Made by a program: the position numbers and the translations under genes
In this document: positions 52,851 to 64,000 of the stretch, piece after piece
Layout of the letters: every line of letters starts with the position of its first letter
How positions within the stretch are numbered: position 1 is the stretch's first letter
The notes under the pieces: generated by a model
What the model was told of the DNA's origin: nothing
Database searches by the model: none
What the model saw: the letters and a program-made list of their open reading frames with translations, nothing else
Origin: Setophaga petechia
Taxonomy: Eukaryota > Chordata > Aves > Passeriformes > Parulidae
DNA length: 64,000 nucleotides
Reading direction: 5' to 3'
NCBI GenBank assembly: GCA_024362935.1
Contig: JANCRA010000003.1
Span: 43,089,291 to 43,153,290 of the forward strand

Positions 52851-52866
52851 GCAAGATCAGATTCAT

Positions 52867-52941
52867 CAGCCAATAAAATTGTCTAAAGCTGCCGTTCCAC
52901 AGGAGACCGTTCCTCCGGCTGCAGCCTCAGGAGCAGCCAAT
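52867..52941 (-). promoter_or_regulatory. Paired inverted CCAAT boxes, candidate promoter
   Basis: The octamer cagccaat followed by aaa occurs at 52867-52874 and again at 52934-52941 on the plus strand, that is ATTGGCTG twice on the minus strand, 67 bp apart. NF-Y sites in this orientation and spacing are typical of TATA-less vertebrate promoters 50-150 bp upstream of the start. They sit 130-210 bp upstream of the strong minus-strand donor at 52733, and the local CpG content is mildly raised (agaccgttcctccgg). Confidence 0.45.
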
Positions 52942-52999
52942 AAAGGAGAAAATCAGCATCAGAGTGCAGGCGAGCATTTTGCCCCACACTAAGGATCTG

Positions 53000-55900
53000 C
53001 TTGCCAAAACTCCAGCTTTCCCCTGCCTGCGCTGCTGCACACAGTCATCCTGCATGAAAAACAACTTGCACTTGGCTTGCCTGGCTAAAATAGGTGCACA
53101 GCTATTCTAAACATTGACAAGGGTAAAGGAATCAGTCAGGCAGGTGCCTCATGAGCTGGGAAGAAGTACAGTGACATTTGGAGTCATGGATTCGTGCTGC
53201 TAGAGGGGTACCACAGCAGACTCAGCTTTTGTGGGCACTGGGAATTACTGCTCACACAATGTTGCTTCGGTTGAAGACAGACCGTTCATGGGGGGCAATG
53301 TGGAGACTGTGAAAACCTTACCCCTATTTTATCTTCCAGAGCTGGACCTGCTGCAGTGGCTGCGGGAAGCCATCCTGTCCTTGGCCCCACGTGTTTGTCC
53401 TGGACTTCATTGCCATTCACAGGAGCCCTTGATTTCACTCTGCCAGTCCTACAGCAGCAGCAAAATATCCCAGTGTGCAACAACACTTCACAGAGCAGCT
53501 GTCTGACATCGCAGGATCCTTAGGGCTCGCCTTTCCTTGGAAAAACCAAAAAAGCCAGTAAAAAAAAAAAAAAAATCAGTCTTACTACTGTCTACCCAAC
53601 AGTAAATCCTAAAGGTGACAAGGCATTTGTGACAGTTATGCATGAAAACAAGTCAAGAAAGACCTTTGTAGGTATTTACTTGTAAATTACCAATCTAAAT
53701 AAGACCAGGCCTCCGTGTTATCAGTCTGAACACACAGAGTTTGACAGCAGATAACACATTTTTGCCTCAAAATCTTAGTAGAGAAAAAACACAGGTGGTC
53801 TCTGCACACTATTTTACTGTCTTGCTGGCATTTACCTCCTCTAACCCCTCTGAGGTTAAAACTATTTGGATTTGTTTCCTCAGAGATCTTGCGCCAAGGT
53901 GGTTTATCTGCAAAGATGAGTTGCTACCCAATCTGACAGCAGCCCTGGTGAAATCCCATTCTCAGCAACAGTTTTTTCAGTTTCCCAACACAAATGAAAA
54001 GCAAATACCATCCAGACTTCACCAGTAATGTTACTTACCCTCACCTACATGTATTGGAGGACAAAATTGTCTGTAGTGCAGACAGCCCATTGGAAGGCTA
54101 AGACTTTGCAAAAAGCTACATTGCACCTTGAAATGGGAAGGAATTCTTAATGAAAAAGCAAATGATAAGGAAAAAAAAGATTAGAATATGAAGATTGGAA
54201 ATTAGAATAAATTAGATATTAGAATAGGGTCAGCAAGACTGTCATTAACAATAACTGGTTTTCATTTTCACATGCCATTGCCTTTAAACTCCTGGTTTAT
54301 ACAGATGTAGTTTTACATATTTATGAGAGACCTCTGCTCTCTTTCTAAATATTTATGTGAAACCTCTCCTTTCATGCTGGTACTACAGCTATTTGAAGGA
54401 CAACAAGCCAAAGATGTGTCCTCCAGAGCTCTGAAGTCTGTATTACAGTGGAGGAGCTGGGAAAGAGGCTCCTCAGAAGCCACACATGATAAAATCAGGC
54501 AGCACAGAGGCACAAATTGACTGACTGAATTCAGTAGCCTGGACTTTGTACTCTGATCTTGAAAAGTGAAGAGGGTTCCACGGAGAGTCGGCTGAGTGAT
54601 AACAATCACACCAATATGGCTACATTTTGCTACTACATTGCTACTTTATTTAGCAATCTTGCCATATTTATGCTTCTGTACACTTGTCTCACACCACTAT
54701 TGCCTAATGCTCATTGGTTTAGTGGCTATAATGACATGTCCATGTTACTTGCTGGCTGGCTGTCATGCTAAAAGTGTTTTTAGCTGAGGGGTGCTAAATT
54801 AGCAGTTCTCATACCATGTTTGGCATCCGGCTTTGTCCTTGCACAATGCTTATTCTTCTTTGTTGTGTCTATTTGAGGACAGTACATAGTCTATCTTGTT
54901 CTGAGGACAGTACATGGTCTTCAAAGTAACTCTTTAATCTGCAGGCTAGGGTAGTCCAATTCTTGTAAGAGTACAGCATGCCCTTGTTTTGCCAAGAATT
55001 CTTCTACAGAAAAGCTGCATGTGCAAGCATTTATGATCTGGATTTTCCTTTGATGGAAATTGGAATAGACCCATGTCAATTCACACAGCTTTTCTTCCAG
55101 CTGGGGATCTTCTGCTATCTCTGCTATTTCTATTTCTGTTCTGCTATCTCTGTGAAACACAGGGTCCCTTTTGGAGCCATGGTGTGCTGCCGTATTGTGC
55201 ATCCAAGGGCAGCCCTGGGCAGGGAGCACACACCAACATGAGCAAGTACATGCTGAGGGCTCCCTGAAACAGGGCCTTGGGTCTTGGAAAGAGGCTTGTC
55301 AAGCAGTAACTTCAGAAAACAGTGCCTTGGCTGCAGAGAGGCAGCCAAGTTGGACACAAAAGTCCCCAGAGCAGCTGGCCTAAGGAAACCATGGGACACT
55401 TGACAGCAGGTGAGGAGCTCCTTACCTTTGGGAGCAGGAGAGTACAAAGCCAGCAGCAGGTCAGGACCCACAACAGTGACACAAAAAAGAGGGGGATGCC
55501 AAGCAGGTTCCCAGACCAGTCTGCCTCCAGGAACTTCTTCATTTTCACACAGCTGAAAAGAAAAAAAAGCATTCAGCCAGGCAGCTGTGCTGGTGTCCCA
55601 TCCCACTGGCAAGTATTGGGTTGATTTAGGCTGGAAATTGTGCACATTGTGCTTATAACCTGGTGAACACATACATTTTCTTCTCCTCTATGTTTGGAGT
55701 GAGGTCAAACTGCACAGAGAAGTGCTGCTGCAGGTTTTGGTTATCACTCACCATAAACTTTAGTTCCAGAACTCAAATTCAGTAATGGAGAACATTTTCT
55801 AAGCTGCTTTCTGCACATATTTGAGGTGATTTGGGCTCTAATTAATTTGGAACAGGGCAGGGAGTTCAGAAATTTTCCTTTTCTCTCTCTGACATCCCTG

Positions 55901-56940
55901 TGTCCCACTTTAGTTTTAAAGTGGTAAGGCACATCTAGATTAAGGCACTAGGAGGGAGAAAGAAGAGAAAGAAAAGAAATCTAGCTGAATTAGAGATGGC
56001 TGACAGGGCATTTCATCAACCCAATTGTGTACTCAAAGCTTTTCAGAATCCATAACAAGAGTGGCCATGCAAATCAGTGAGTCATTGCAACAGCTGAAGG
56101 GGAAAAACCCTACACACACAAAAAAAAAGGAAAAAAGTAAAAAAAAAAACAGAACTCTGCTTATCTGCTGAACTGTTCAGTGAGGAGTTTCCATAGCATG
56201 CTTGTGCTTTGCCTAGCCATAGCCCATTTTTATTCTCTTTAGCACATTTATCCTTTGTGAACTAGGGTGTTCCTTCTGGGAAAGGTACAGCACCTTCTTA
56301 CACTAGGATAGCCCAGCAGCACGCAGGAAGCCTATGACACTTCAAGAAACTGAAGTGTATATTTGTAGTTAGAGCTAAGGCTGTTCAATCTGCATTGGGC
56401 TTCTCTGTAACACAAGATCAAAAGCTGCTTCCCTCTTCCCCATCTCTTCCAGCACCTGGATGTGCAGCTGGCATGCACATGTCCCCAGTGAGGGGGTTGG
56501 GCAGTCTTAACCTTTTAACAGCAGTATTCTGCTTTTCTAGGTTTTATGGGCTCAGTATTTGTACAGTTTCTTAATAGTTATTTGGTTTTTTTTAATATAT
56601 AGGTGACCTCAGTGTTAAAAGAGAATGCATTGATTTTTGGGAGAAAACTTTTGCACTCAATCCTTCACACTTACTCTAATCACAAAGGACAGCAGGATGC
56701 TGTGACTTTCTGTAGTTTCACCTTTTCTAGCAAGGAGTGATGAAAGGTCGTATATATAAAAAACAGTAAAATAATCAGAAGAACTCAGATTGTTTTTGCA
56801 CCCACCTCAAGTCTAAGCAATCCCTGCTTGTCAGGACTCCAGAAATTGAGAAATCAAAGCACAATATGCACCAGAAAACAGGCATTGATCCTAGAGTACA
56901 CAAAAGTAGAGTAAGAGAAAATTATTTCCCTGTGAATTGT
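53000..56940. other. Non-coding DNA, nothing recognised
   Basis: A 16-nt A run lies at 53560-53575 and a partial duplication of 'gaggacagtacatngtct' at about 54874 and 54902. A 180-codon minus frame (55130-55672) has no domain that I recognise and no supporting splice pattern. A-rich low-complexity sequence occupies about 56,115-56,152. Confidence 0.5.
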
Positions 56941-56945
56941 CTACC

Positions 56946-56980
56946 CCTGCTCTAAGTGAGATACTCTCACTTAGAGCAGG
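56946..56980. repeat. Perfect inverted repeat, 16-bp arms, 3-nt loop
   Basis: Arms CCTGCTCTAAGTGAGA (56946-56961) and TCTCACTTAGAGCAGG (56965-56980) are exact reverse complements around TAC. This is the longest perfect short-loop hairpin in the window. Flanking sequence shows no transposon ends and no continuing pairing beyond the arms. Confidence 0.95.
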
Positions 56981-58130
56981 CAGGTCAGCAGGCTCAGTAT
57001 CCAGTGGTCCTGCTTTGAGGGGGAAGGCAGCATTGAAGTGAATGTGGAAGTAGAGACAAGATCAAAGAATTGGTGCTGCTGTGCTCAGCTCTAGGTTGCT
57101 TCACACAGTCGTACTCCATGAGCAGCCTGTGATGAGCAAAAGGGACGAGACCAGTTCTGTCAAAGCTGGGGGGGTTTGTGTGGCAGGTGCGTGTGAAAAA
57201 CAGCTTCAGTGTATGGTTCCTGTGATCTCTCATGACAGATACCTAACTTATTCATTAACACAGGAAAGGAGACCTTAAGGGATTCACAGCTGAGGAAAGA
57301 AAAAAGAAGGCATGTTGCTCAGAGCTCTGATTCAGATGAAGCAACTCTGCAAGTCTAATAATGCAGCTTTTGGCCTTTAGTGTTATTTATGGGAAAAGTG
57401 AGTTTGAACAGATCTGCTGGGTTTGTTCAATAAAAGGAAGGGACTGAGTTTTCATTTACACACACACCCCTCCTTAAATCAGTTTGACACTGCTGTAGAG
57501 TTGATGCCCTCTGCTTGGCAGCCTCATTACCATCTGTAACAAATGTAACATCTTATAAATAATTTATGTTGTAAGAGCAAATACAGCAAAGAAGAAAGAA
57601 AACATTTAGGAAATCTGGGATCAGAAAAGGCTAGAGTGAGTCAACATGGGCCTCTCTGTTTCCATGGAATTAAGAGCATTACCCTACCCACTTTAGCTGC
57701 AGTCTAACAGCAGCCCAAGTGACCAGGCAGGAAATATTGCATCAGATTAACAGAAAGGGAAGAAGAGCACTAAGCAGGGAGGGAGATCTCCCCGGGAGGG
57801 AGTGCTGGACTGGGACCCAACAGGAGCCAAACTTGTTTTCCATCTCCATTGCTGATTTCTGTCCCACTCTAGGCTGACCCTGAACTGTGAGGGGGAGGAA
57901 ATCTATATAAATAAATGAAAAATTTTTGCAAACAGCTGTTCTGGTGTCAATACCTTTTCACATCCCATTTTCTGCTTGTTGAAACGAACTTTACTCATGC
58001 TTCCTCTGCTGCACTTGGACTAATTTATCATGCATTATGTATGTTCCTCTGTCTCAGAGTTTAATTATTCATTAATCCCTCCACCCTCACCTTCTTCCCC
58101 TTCCACATTCACAAGGACCAATGGGCACAA
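56981..58130. other. Non-coding DNA, nothing recognised
   Basis: Unique-looking AT-rich sequence containing a short AC-rich run (about 57,460-57,470). No exon or repeat that I can support. Confidence 0.55.
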
Positions 58131-58920
58131 TTCATCTACTCAAGCTCTCCATCACCACCAGCTCTCCAAGGTGTGAGCCTGCAGCCTGGCCCAGCTGTGG
58201 ATATTGCTGGTTCCTGCCAGAGATGCTCACATCCATGACCTGCCTCAGAGCTCGGGGAGCACTGCCTGAGGCCTGGCTGCTGATGCGCAGAAATGGCATC
58301 TCCCCTGGGGCTCTTAACAACCCTCCTGCCCCTCAAGCAGGTGCTGTAGGCTGGGGACAGCCCAGTGTAACCCCTAAAAATGTGGGGTGGCCACCAAGGT
58401 GTGTACCAAAAGCCCCAAAGTGAGGTTGGAAACAAATTCTCCTCGTCGCCCACAGCGGCTGGAACCCCGAGGAGCAGCCTCAGAACCCAGAGGGCCCTCT
58501 CACCTGGGATGGGACTCATTGTTTGTCCCAGCACTGTTTTCACTCCATTTCTGTCTGGACGGAAATGTCTGAAGAAGGCAAACCTACCTGCTGGGTGCCA
58601 GATTGCACAGGGGCCACACCAATCCTGTTCCCAGCAATGGGGGAGTGGGGTAGAGTGGATGTGGCCCCATCGGATGAGGCCTGATGGCAGTGGGGTGGGC
58701 AGGAGCAGATCCATGCCTGGTGTGGTGCCCAGGTGGGGCGGCAGAGGAGCCCTGGGAGCACAGGGGCTGCCCTGTGCCTCCCCTGCCTCTCCCTGAAACT
58801 GGAGCTTTCTCTGGGGAAAGGTTCTCCAGTGAGAGCACAACTCTCACCAGCAGCGAGGGACAGCGTGAGGAATAGCCCTGGTAGCAGCCTGGGGTGGACG
58901 AGAGGCAAAGCAGAGTGAGG
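58131..58920. other. Isolated GC-rich segment of unknown nature
   Basis: About 800 bp are clearly richer in G and C than the flanks and carry overlapping open frames on both strands (58136-58840 minus, 234 codons, and 58380-58796 plus, 138 codons). Neither translation shows a domain, a signal sequence or conserved-looking spacing, and mutually overlapping frames are expected from composition. CpGs are scattered rather than dense. It could be a decayed CpG island, an old mobile element or an untranslated exon; I cannot decide from sequence alone. Confidence 0.4.
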
Positions 58921-61900
58921 AACATTTATAAACCCATAGAATGAGGAATTATTTACAGCACAGAAGCTTTTTCTGAGAGCCAGGATCTAAAAGATGTTCT
59001 CAACTGCCAGTGCCATGGGAGTATTGGTTTGACTCAGGTGTGTTCTCAGCAGGATAATGCATGGGACCCATGAAGCATAAGAAAACACCTGATGCCAGCC
59101 AGGCCTTCCAAGTCAGCTTCCAGCACACAAATCCAGTCAAACTGAGGAAAAAGTACAAAATTATTACTGGTTTCTGTACCTTAAGTGCCAGATACCATTG
59201 CATTTTATTCCAGCCCCCATTTCTTAACAGCCACAAATAGATGTGGTTTTTTTTAAAACAGAACGCTTTTCTCCTATTTTTAGTAGCAGTGATATCCCAC
59301 AGTGTAGAAGAGGTATAATCTGCTGTCACCATCGCTGTACTGGCCCAGTGCTCTCACCTGTGCTGTATTACTACTTCATTTAGCACAGAATGCTTCAGTA
59401 AACACCACTGCCTAATGCACCAAGTATAATGTGCTTTTTTTAACTTTCAAGGCTTCCCCTCCAGCTTGTATAACATAGCTCAGCTGATCTCTTAATTTCC
59501 TACATGCAAAAATCAAGCTCTTTGTTCTGAAACCATACAGCTTTCATCTGCTGCCAAAGGGGAATCCATCTGGGTGCCATAACTTCCACTCTTTGAAATG
59601 AGTCCTCCCCACACCCACTAGCAGACAGAAGGCCTGTGGCCACAATTCAGGATGCCTGCCTGATTTTGATTTACCAGGGAAGCAGGGAGGATTGGAGAGA
59701 GCAGGCATTCTCATCCTAGTCCTTCCTCACAGATAAACCTCACAGGATGCAGGGATTTCCCAGGTGAAGCAAGACCCTAACTACCACTGTCCATTGGCTT
59801 TCTGCCTGTGCTGTGTATTTAGTTAGGCAAAAAAATGGCATTTCATTTAACTGTAGGAGTTATTTTGGGTTTTTCCATCCCACAGAGCACTATGGAATTT
59901 TGTTTTCCTGTGCTGTGGCTCTGCTTAGCACAGAGAGCCCGGGGCTGCTGCAGGAGACTGGCCCATGATGGAGATAGAGCCTTTTCAAGGCACGACTGTG
60001 AAACACTGCTTTGTCCACTGCAGCTTCTTGGGCTGGCCCCTCTGCTGCTTTTGCATAGCAAGAACCAGATCATAGAGCCAGACACATCCCATGGCAACTG
60101 ATCAACCCTAAATGTCTCGTCCCCCACCCACAGCCCTTAGCCCCAGCAGGTCCTGCTTGTCTGGCCACCCTTACACCTGCTGCCTGCACCTCAGACCCCA
60201 CCTTCTCTTTCAGTTTCATTGTTGAGGCTATTTCTTGCTGTAATTAGCCAATTGATTCCCCCATATGTGAACACTGAGGCATCCTGAGACTGTCACTTCA
60301 AAGGGCTTTTGTCACCAATAATTGAAGCATCTCCACCCAAGCAGACTGTGCTTTTGATCAAGGATAAGCAGTTTGCTCCTGACTGTGGGCCAAGGAAAGC
60401 TCTAATTTGATCACAGTGCTGGCAGATGTCCTAGTGAGCAGGGGAAACTCACTTTGTTATGCTTAGTAGCTCCTGCCTTTCAATCATGGGAAATCATAAT
60501 TTGACTATTAGCATGTAAGAATTTTCCTTACACACCAGCAAAGTTAAAAGGCCACTGTCAGCTTGGAACATGATGCCTTTCCTATAGAGGCTGATGAGAG
60601 GCTTCACACTAATCTCTCCCTACTGTTTGCCTTTCAGTTTCTGGTACAGCCACAGGTTATTGAAATGCTAGATTTTTTGCAATGGAAGTATTTATCTCCA
60701 CAGAAATTATTCACTTTTTCCTTTTCTGTTTTGTGAAACAAGAAGAAGCACCACAGCTTCACTTCTGCAAATATTTGCAGTTTACACCTGTAATGAAAAA
60801 CACAGTTTTTTCCCACCACATCCTCTCAGCACAGCAAGAGTGCTTTCTGCTTCCCCCAGGCTTGGGAAAGCAATTTATCCCCACAACCCAGCTGCTAGCA
60901 AAGAATTTTGCAAATTCTTTTTGGGGTATTTCAAAGATGATTGTTTGTCTTTGTTAGTGATACCAACATTGAATAGCCTAGAAAGCCCTCTGATTTTATT
61001 CCTACTCCACCCATTTTGCTGAAAGGAACTACTTCTGAGCCGTTTGCAAAACTACCTTTAAATGTCTCCTAAAATTTTTTTTATCTAAGAAGTCTGACAA
61101 ATGGTAGATAACCACAGGCGCTGCTCATTAAAGTGACCGTGGTCACCACCCTGTTGTCTCATGCCTCAGCTGCTGGTTGTGTTTATCTCCCGCCTAGGGC
61201 CATACTATTGATTGCAAATTCTAATCAGGAAATGGTCTTTCCCTCCTTGGCAGCTGTGTTCTCAGCCCAGAGGAAGCAGCCACCTGAGTCCTCCAGAGCC
61301 ATCCTGCCTTTTCCAAAATAAACTAAACAGCAAAGTCCTTGGAAGTTCAAATGTCTGCTGAGTGAAAGCTCAATCCCAAGAAAAACTGCAGTGTTGTGTT
61401 TTTCTGGGTGCAGAGAGCAGTCTCTGCAGACTGTGATGCTGCTGGTTGTGTTTTCTCAGAGATTCTGGCTCTACCTTCTAAAAGCATTTACAAAATATTG
61501 ATCACTTCAGGTAGTAAATTGCAACTACAACAATGTTTCATTTGGAACCAATTGACCGTAGCTCATAGAATAATACATCTAATATCATTTAAAGCCAATG
61601 ACTTAGAGAGAGCTTTAAGGCAATAACATTGTGCCTTCATCAGGCTGACTTATAAAATCTCATTGCAAAAGAATAATGTAACCAGAGGGAAAAAAATTAA
61701 AAATAAGAAGTAAAAAGATATCTAATTTCTGTCTGTGCAATGGAAAGTGGATAACCTAAATATATGGCTCAGTGCAATGCTTCTCAGAAAAAAACATATA
61801 CTTTCTACAGCTCTTTAGAATAAGGTCCTAACTCAAATCTATAAACCAGATAAGAGAATACTTAGAAAAAAATGTATCTTGAAATAGGTAAACAAATAGA

Positions 61901-64000
61901 ACACTAAAATCTACATATAGGAGGGATTTTTGGGTTAGGGGAATTTGCCTTCAGTTATAATACCAACTGCAGAAACTTTAAAAGGATATTACTGATTGAC
62001 ATCCATATACATTCAGATTCCCTATTCTCTGTTCCATCCTTTTCTGTGTGCTTAATATTGCTAAAAAAAAAAAAAGAATGAAAGAAAAAAAGGAACAAAA
62101 AGAAGAAAAAGTAAGCTTGGCTTGCCAAGGCCTTGTGCAAACTGCCTGCTCTGTCTATGCCAACATTCCCTCTCTAGTTTGACTTGCAAGAATAGGGGAA
62201 GAGAGAGAAGGTCATGATTCACATGTGACAGGAACCAATGCTTTCTTTGGATTTCTCAGTATTTCAGTCCCTTTCACTAAAAAACACATTTTAAGAAACA
62301 AACAAGAAATATTTTCCTAAATCCTGATTGAAACAGCCATGTTCATCTTTACCTTCAATTCCTTTAAAAATATATCCAAATGGTGAATAAATAAAACAAA
62401 GAAATTCTCAAGAAAGATTTTTTCAGGTGGAACTGTTCAAATCTTTTTTAGTGATATTTTTAAAAGGTAACACTTTCTAAAATGAAAAAAAAAAGCTCAT
62501 TTTGAGAGCACCAAGTGGCAACATCAAGTGTCTTAACAGAAATAACATGACTGGTACTAATGTGATGCCAGTGATTGGACACAAGAAAATATCTACTGTG
62601 TCAAACATTATAAAGTGTATTTTCTGGCATCTCAGTCGCACTTTAGAAGATCTTCATGCAGGGGAAAACCAATTCAGTAGTTTTAGACCTGGCTTATAAT
62701 TAAATTACAATGAGTTGAAAGGTTTGACTGATGCACATTGGTCACATATTTTTCTCAGTATTTTGGTGAGTGGCCTCCAGAGCTCAGCTTTCATTCAGCA
62801 CATGACAACCAGGCCTGTCACCATCAGCACTGGGAGCATCACTCAGGCCAGGAGGCAGCACCTGAGAGCTGTTCAGCTCAGCCAAATTCTATTCAGAGCA
62901 GATCTTCCACAGGACTGGTGCTGATACACAAGCATGGGAAGTTCTGATGTGAAATGTTATTTCTAGGTTTGATTTATTCCATGCTCAAAGGCTAAAGGAT
63001 TTGTAAGCAGCTAGGCAGTTGCAGATAGATCTTCCAGAAGATTTAGAGCTCTCTCACACACCTATCTCCATTATTGCCTTGTTTGTAAAAAATGGATCTA
63101 TCACTAGAGCTTTGTATTGAAATCTCACCATATTTCAAATGGGAGACAGAGGAAGCCAAAGTAACTCAGCAGATGTTGCCAGGTGCTTTAAAAGCTATAT
63201 TTAAAATTTCCCCAAGGACCTGTGTAAAAAAAAGGCAGGAAAAAGTCACATTCAGTGTTACACACACACACAAACAGATCTATTAAATGAAACAGCCTTT
63301 TAACTGTTACTTGTATTGAGTAGTATGAGCAAGCACGTCATTGTTTGCTGTCTTTATTGATGTATCTGCACTGTGTTCATCAAACCCATCAATCTGTTAT
63401 TGCTGTGAACAGCTGTGGAGCAGACTGATAAGCTGGGAAATGAGCACACAGCTGGTAATGCTGAGTAACCAGCTCCAGGCTGGTCCCAACCAGAGCCCTT
63501 ACACCTTGGAATACACACACCATCAGAAAATACCTTGGTACCAGCGACACTGAAGTGCAAGAGAACTTCCCGAGGTAGCAAAGGATTATTTGACATTATT
63601 AGGCTATTGCTGAGCTTAGGAGTTTCTCAAAAAAGGTCACTAATCAGGTGTACAAAACTCATACATATCTCTGTGGAGCATACATGGGCACGGTGGCCTG
63701 GGCTTAACGAGTGACCTGTGCCAGGGCAAGGAAGGGGAAACAGCACAAGGAGTAGAGGGAGGTTATCAGAATCTGGGATGGAAGTGAAAAAGGAGCAGCC
63801 TGGCAAGGAAAGCTTTCCTTGGAAAGACCAGTGGTGTCATGTGCCATCTGGAGGCTTAAACCAGAAATGAACAGGATATATTTCCTCTCTGGAGTGACAA
63901 CAATCACCTTTTAGGTAGATACATACCTTAATCAGAGCTGACACTAGACCGTTATCAAAAAGCCTGTTTTCCTTCTGACAGCATATTCCCGACTCTGGAA
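58921..64000. other. Non-coding DNA to the window end
   Basis: No gene recognised. Low-complexity A-rich sequence occurs at 62063-62112 and a short CA run at about 63,262-63,273. The remaining sequence is unique-looking and AT-rich. Confidence 0.55.

Noticed and set aside
55130..55672. 180-codon minus-strand open frame
   Set aside because: Composition of cysteine-, serine- and leucine-rich random type, no domain, no splice signals in phase.
58136..58840. 234-codon minus-strand open frame
   Set aside because: GC-rich segment with competing frames on the other strand; no domain, no splice context, unlikely residue pattern for a real protein.

Overview
The window looks like vertebrate nuclear DNA, most likely from a bird. 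The grounds are several short 3'-end fragments of CR1-type LINEs, one old truncated LTR of a type I recognise from bird genomes, a low density of interspersed repeats, no SINE-rich mammalian pattern, and one compact CpG island in otherwise AT-rich DNA. The organism call is inference from repeat content. I see no bacterial or viral coding organisation, no tRNA or rRNA gene, and no CRISPR array. Almost all open reading frames are short chance frames in non-coding DNA.

Layout. 1-12.8 kb is unique-looking non-coding DNA with one MIR-like SINE remnant (about 6.1-6.26 kb) and a small CpG cluster (7.08-7.28 kb). A possible small minus-strand coding exon lies at 12,878-12,970. A strong CpG island spans about 13.9-15.0 kb. 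It contains a minus-strand exon-like segment ending in a near-perfect splice donor at 14,375/14,374, a 100-nt polypurine block, a G-quadruplex motif and a short upstream ORF. 15-20.6 kb is empty apart from one small hairpin. A CR1 3' end and an old LTR lie side by side at 20.6-21.34 kb. From 21.3 to 52.7 kb the DNA is long non-coding sequence with three more CR1 remnants (26.3, 44.3, 46.9 kb), two notable groups of near-perfect inverted repeats (32.5 and 48.0 kb) and AT-rich blocks that could be conserved regulatory elements. A second promoter-like segment on the minus strand, with two inverted CCAAT boxes and a consensus donor, lies at 52.7-52.95 kb. From 53 to 64 kb there is a perfect 16-bp hairpin (56.95 kb) and an isolated GC-rich stretch (58.1-58.9 kb).

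Working model (inference): the window covers the 5' part of a minus-strand gene with two alternative first exons, at about 52.8 kb and about 14.4-14.9 kb, separated by a roughly 38-kb intron, with the main coding body outside or to the left of the window. I could not recognise the gene. The most unusual sequence-level signals are the long, tightly spaced, perfect inverted repeats at 32.56, 48.05 and 56.95 kb. They resemble products of replication template switching rather than known transposons.
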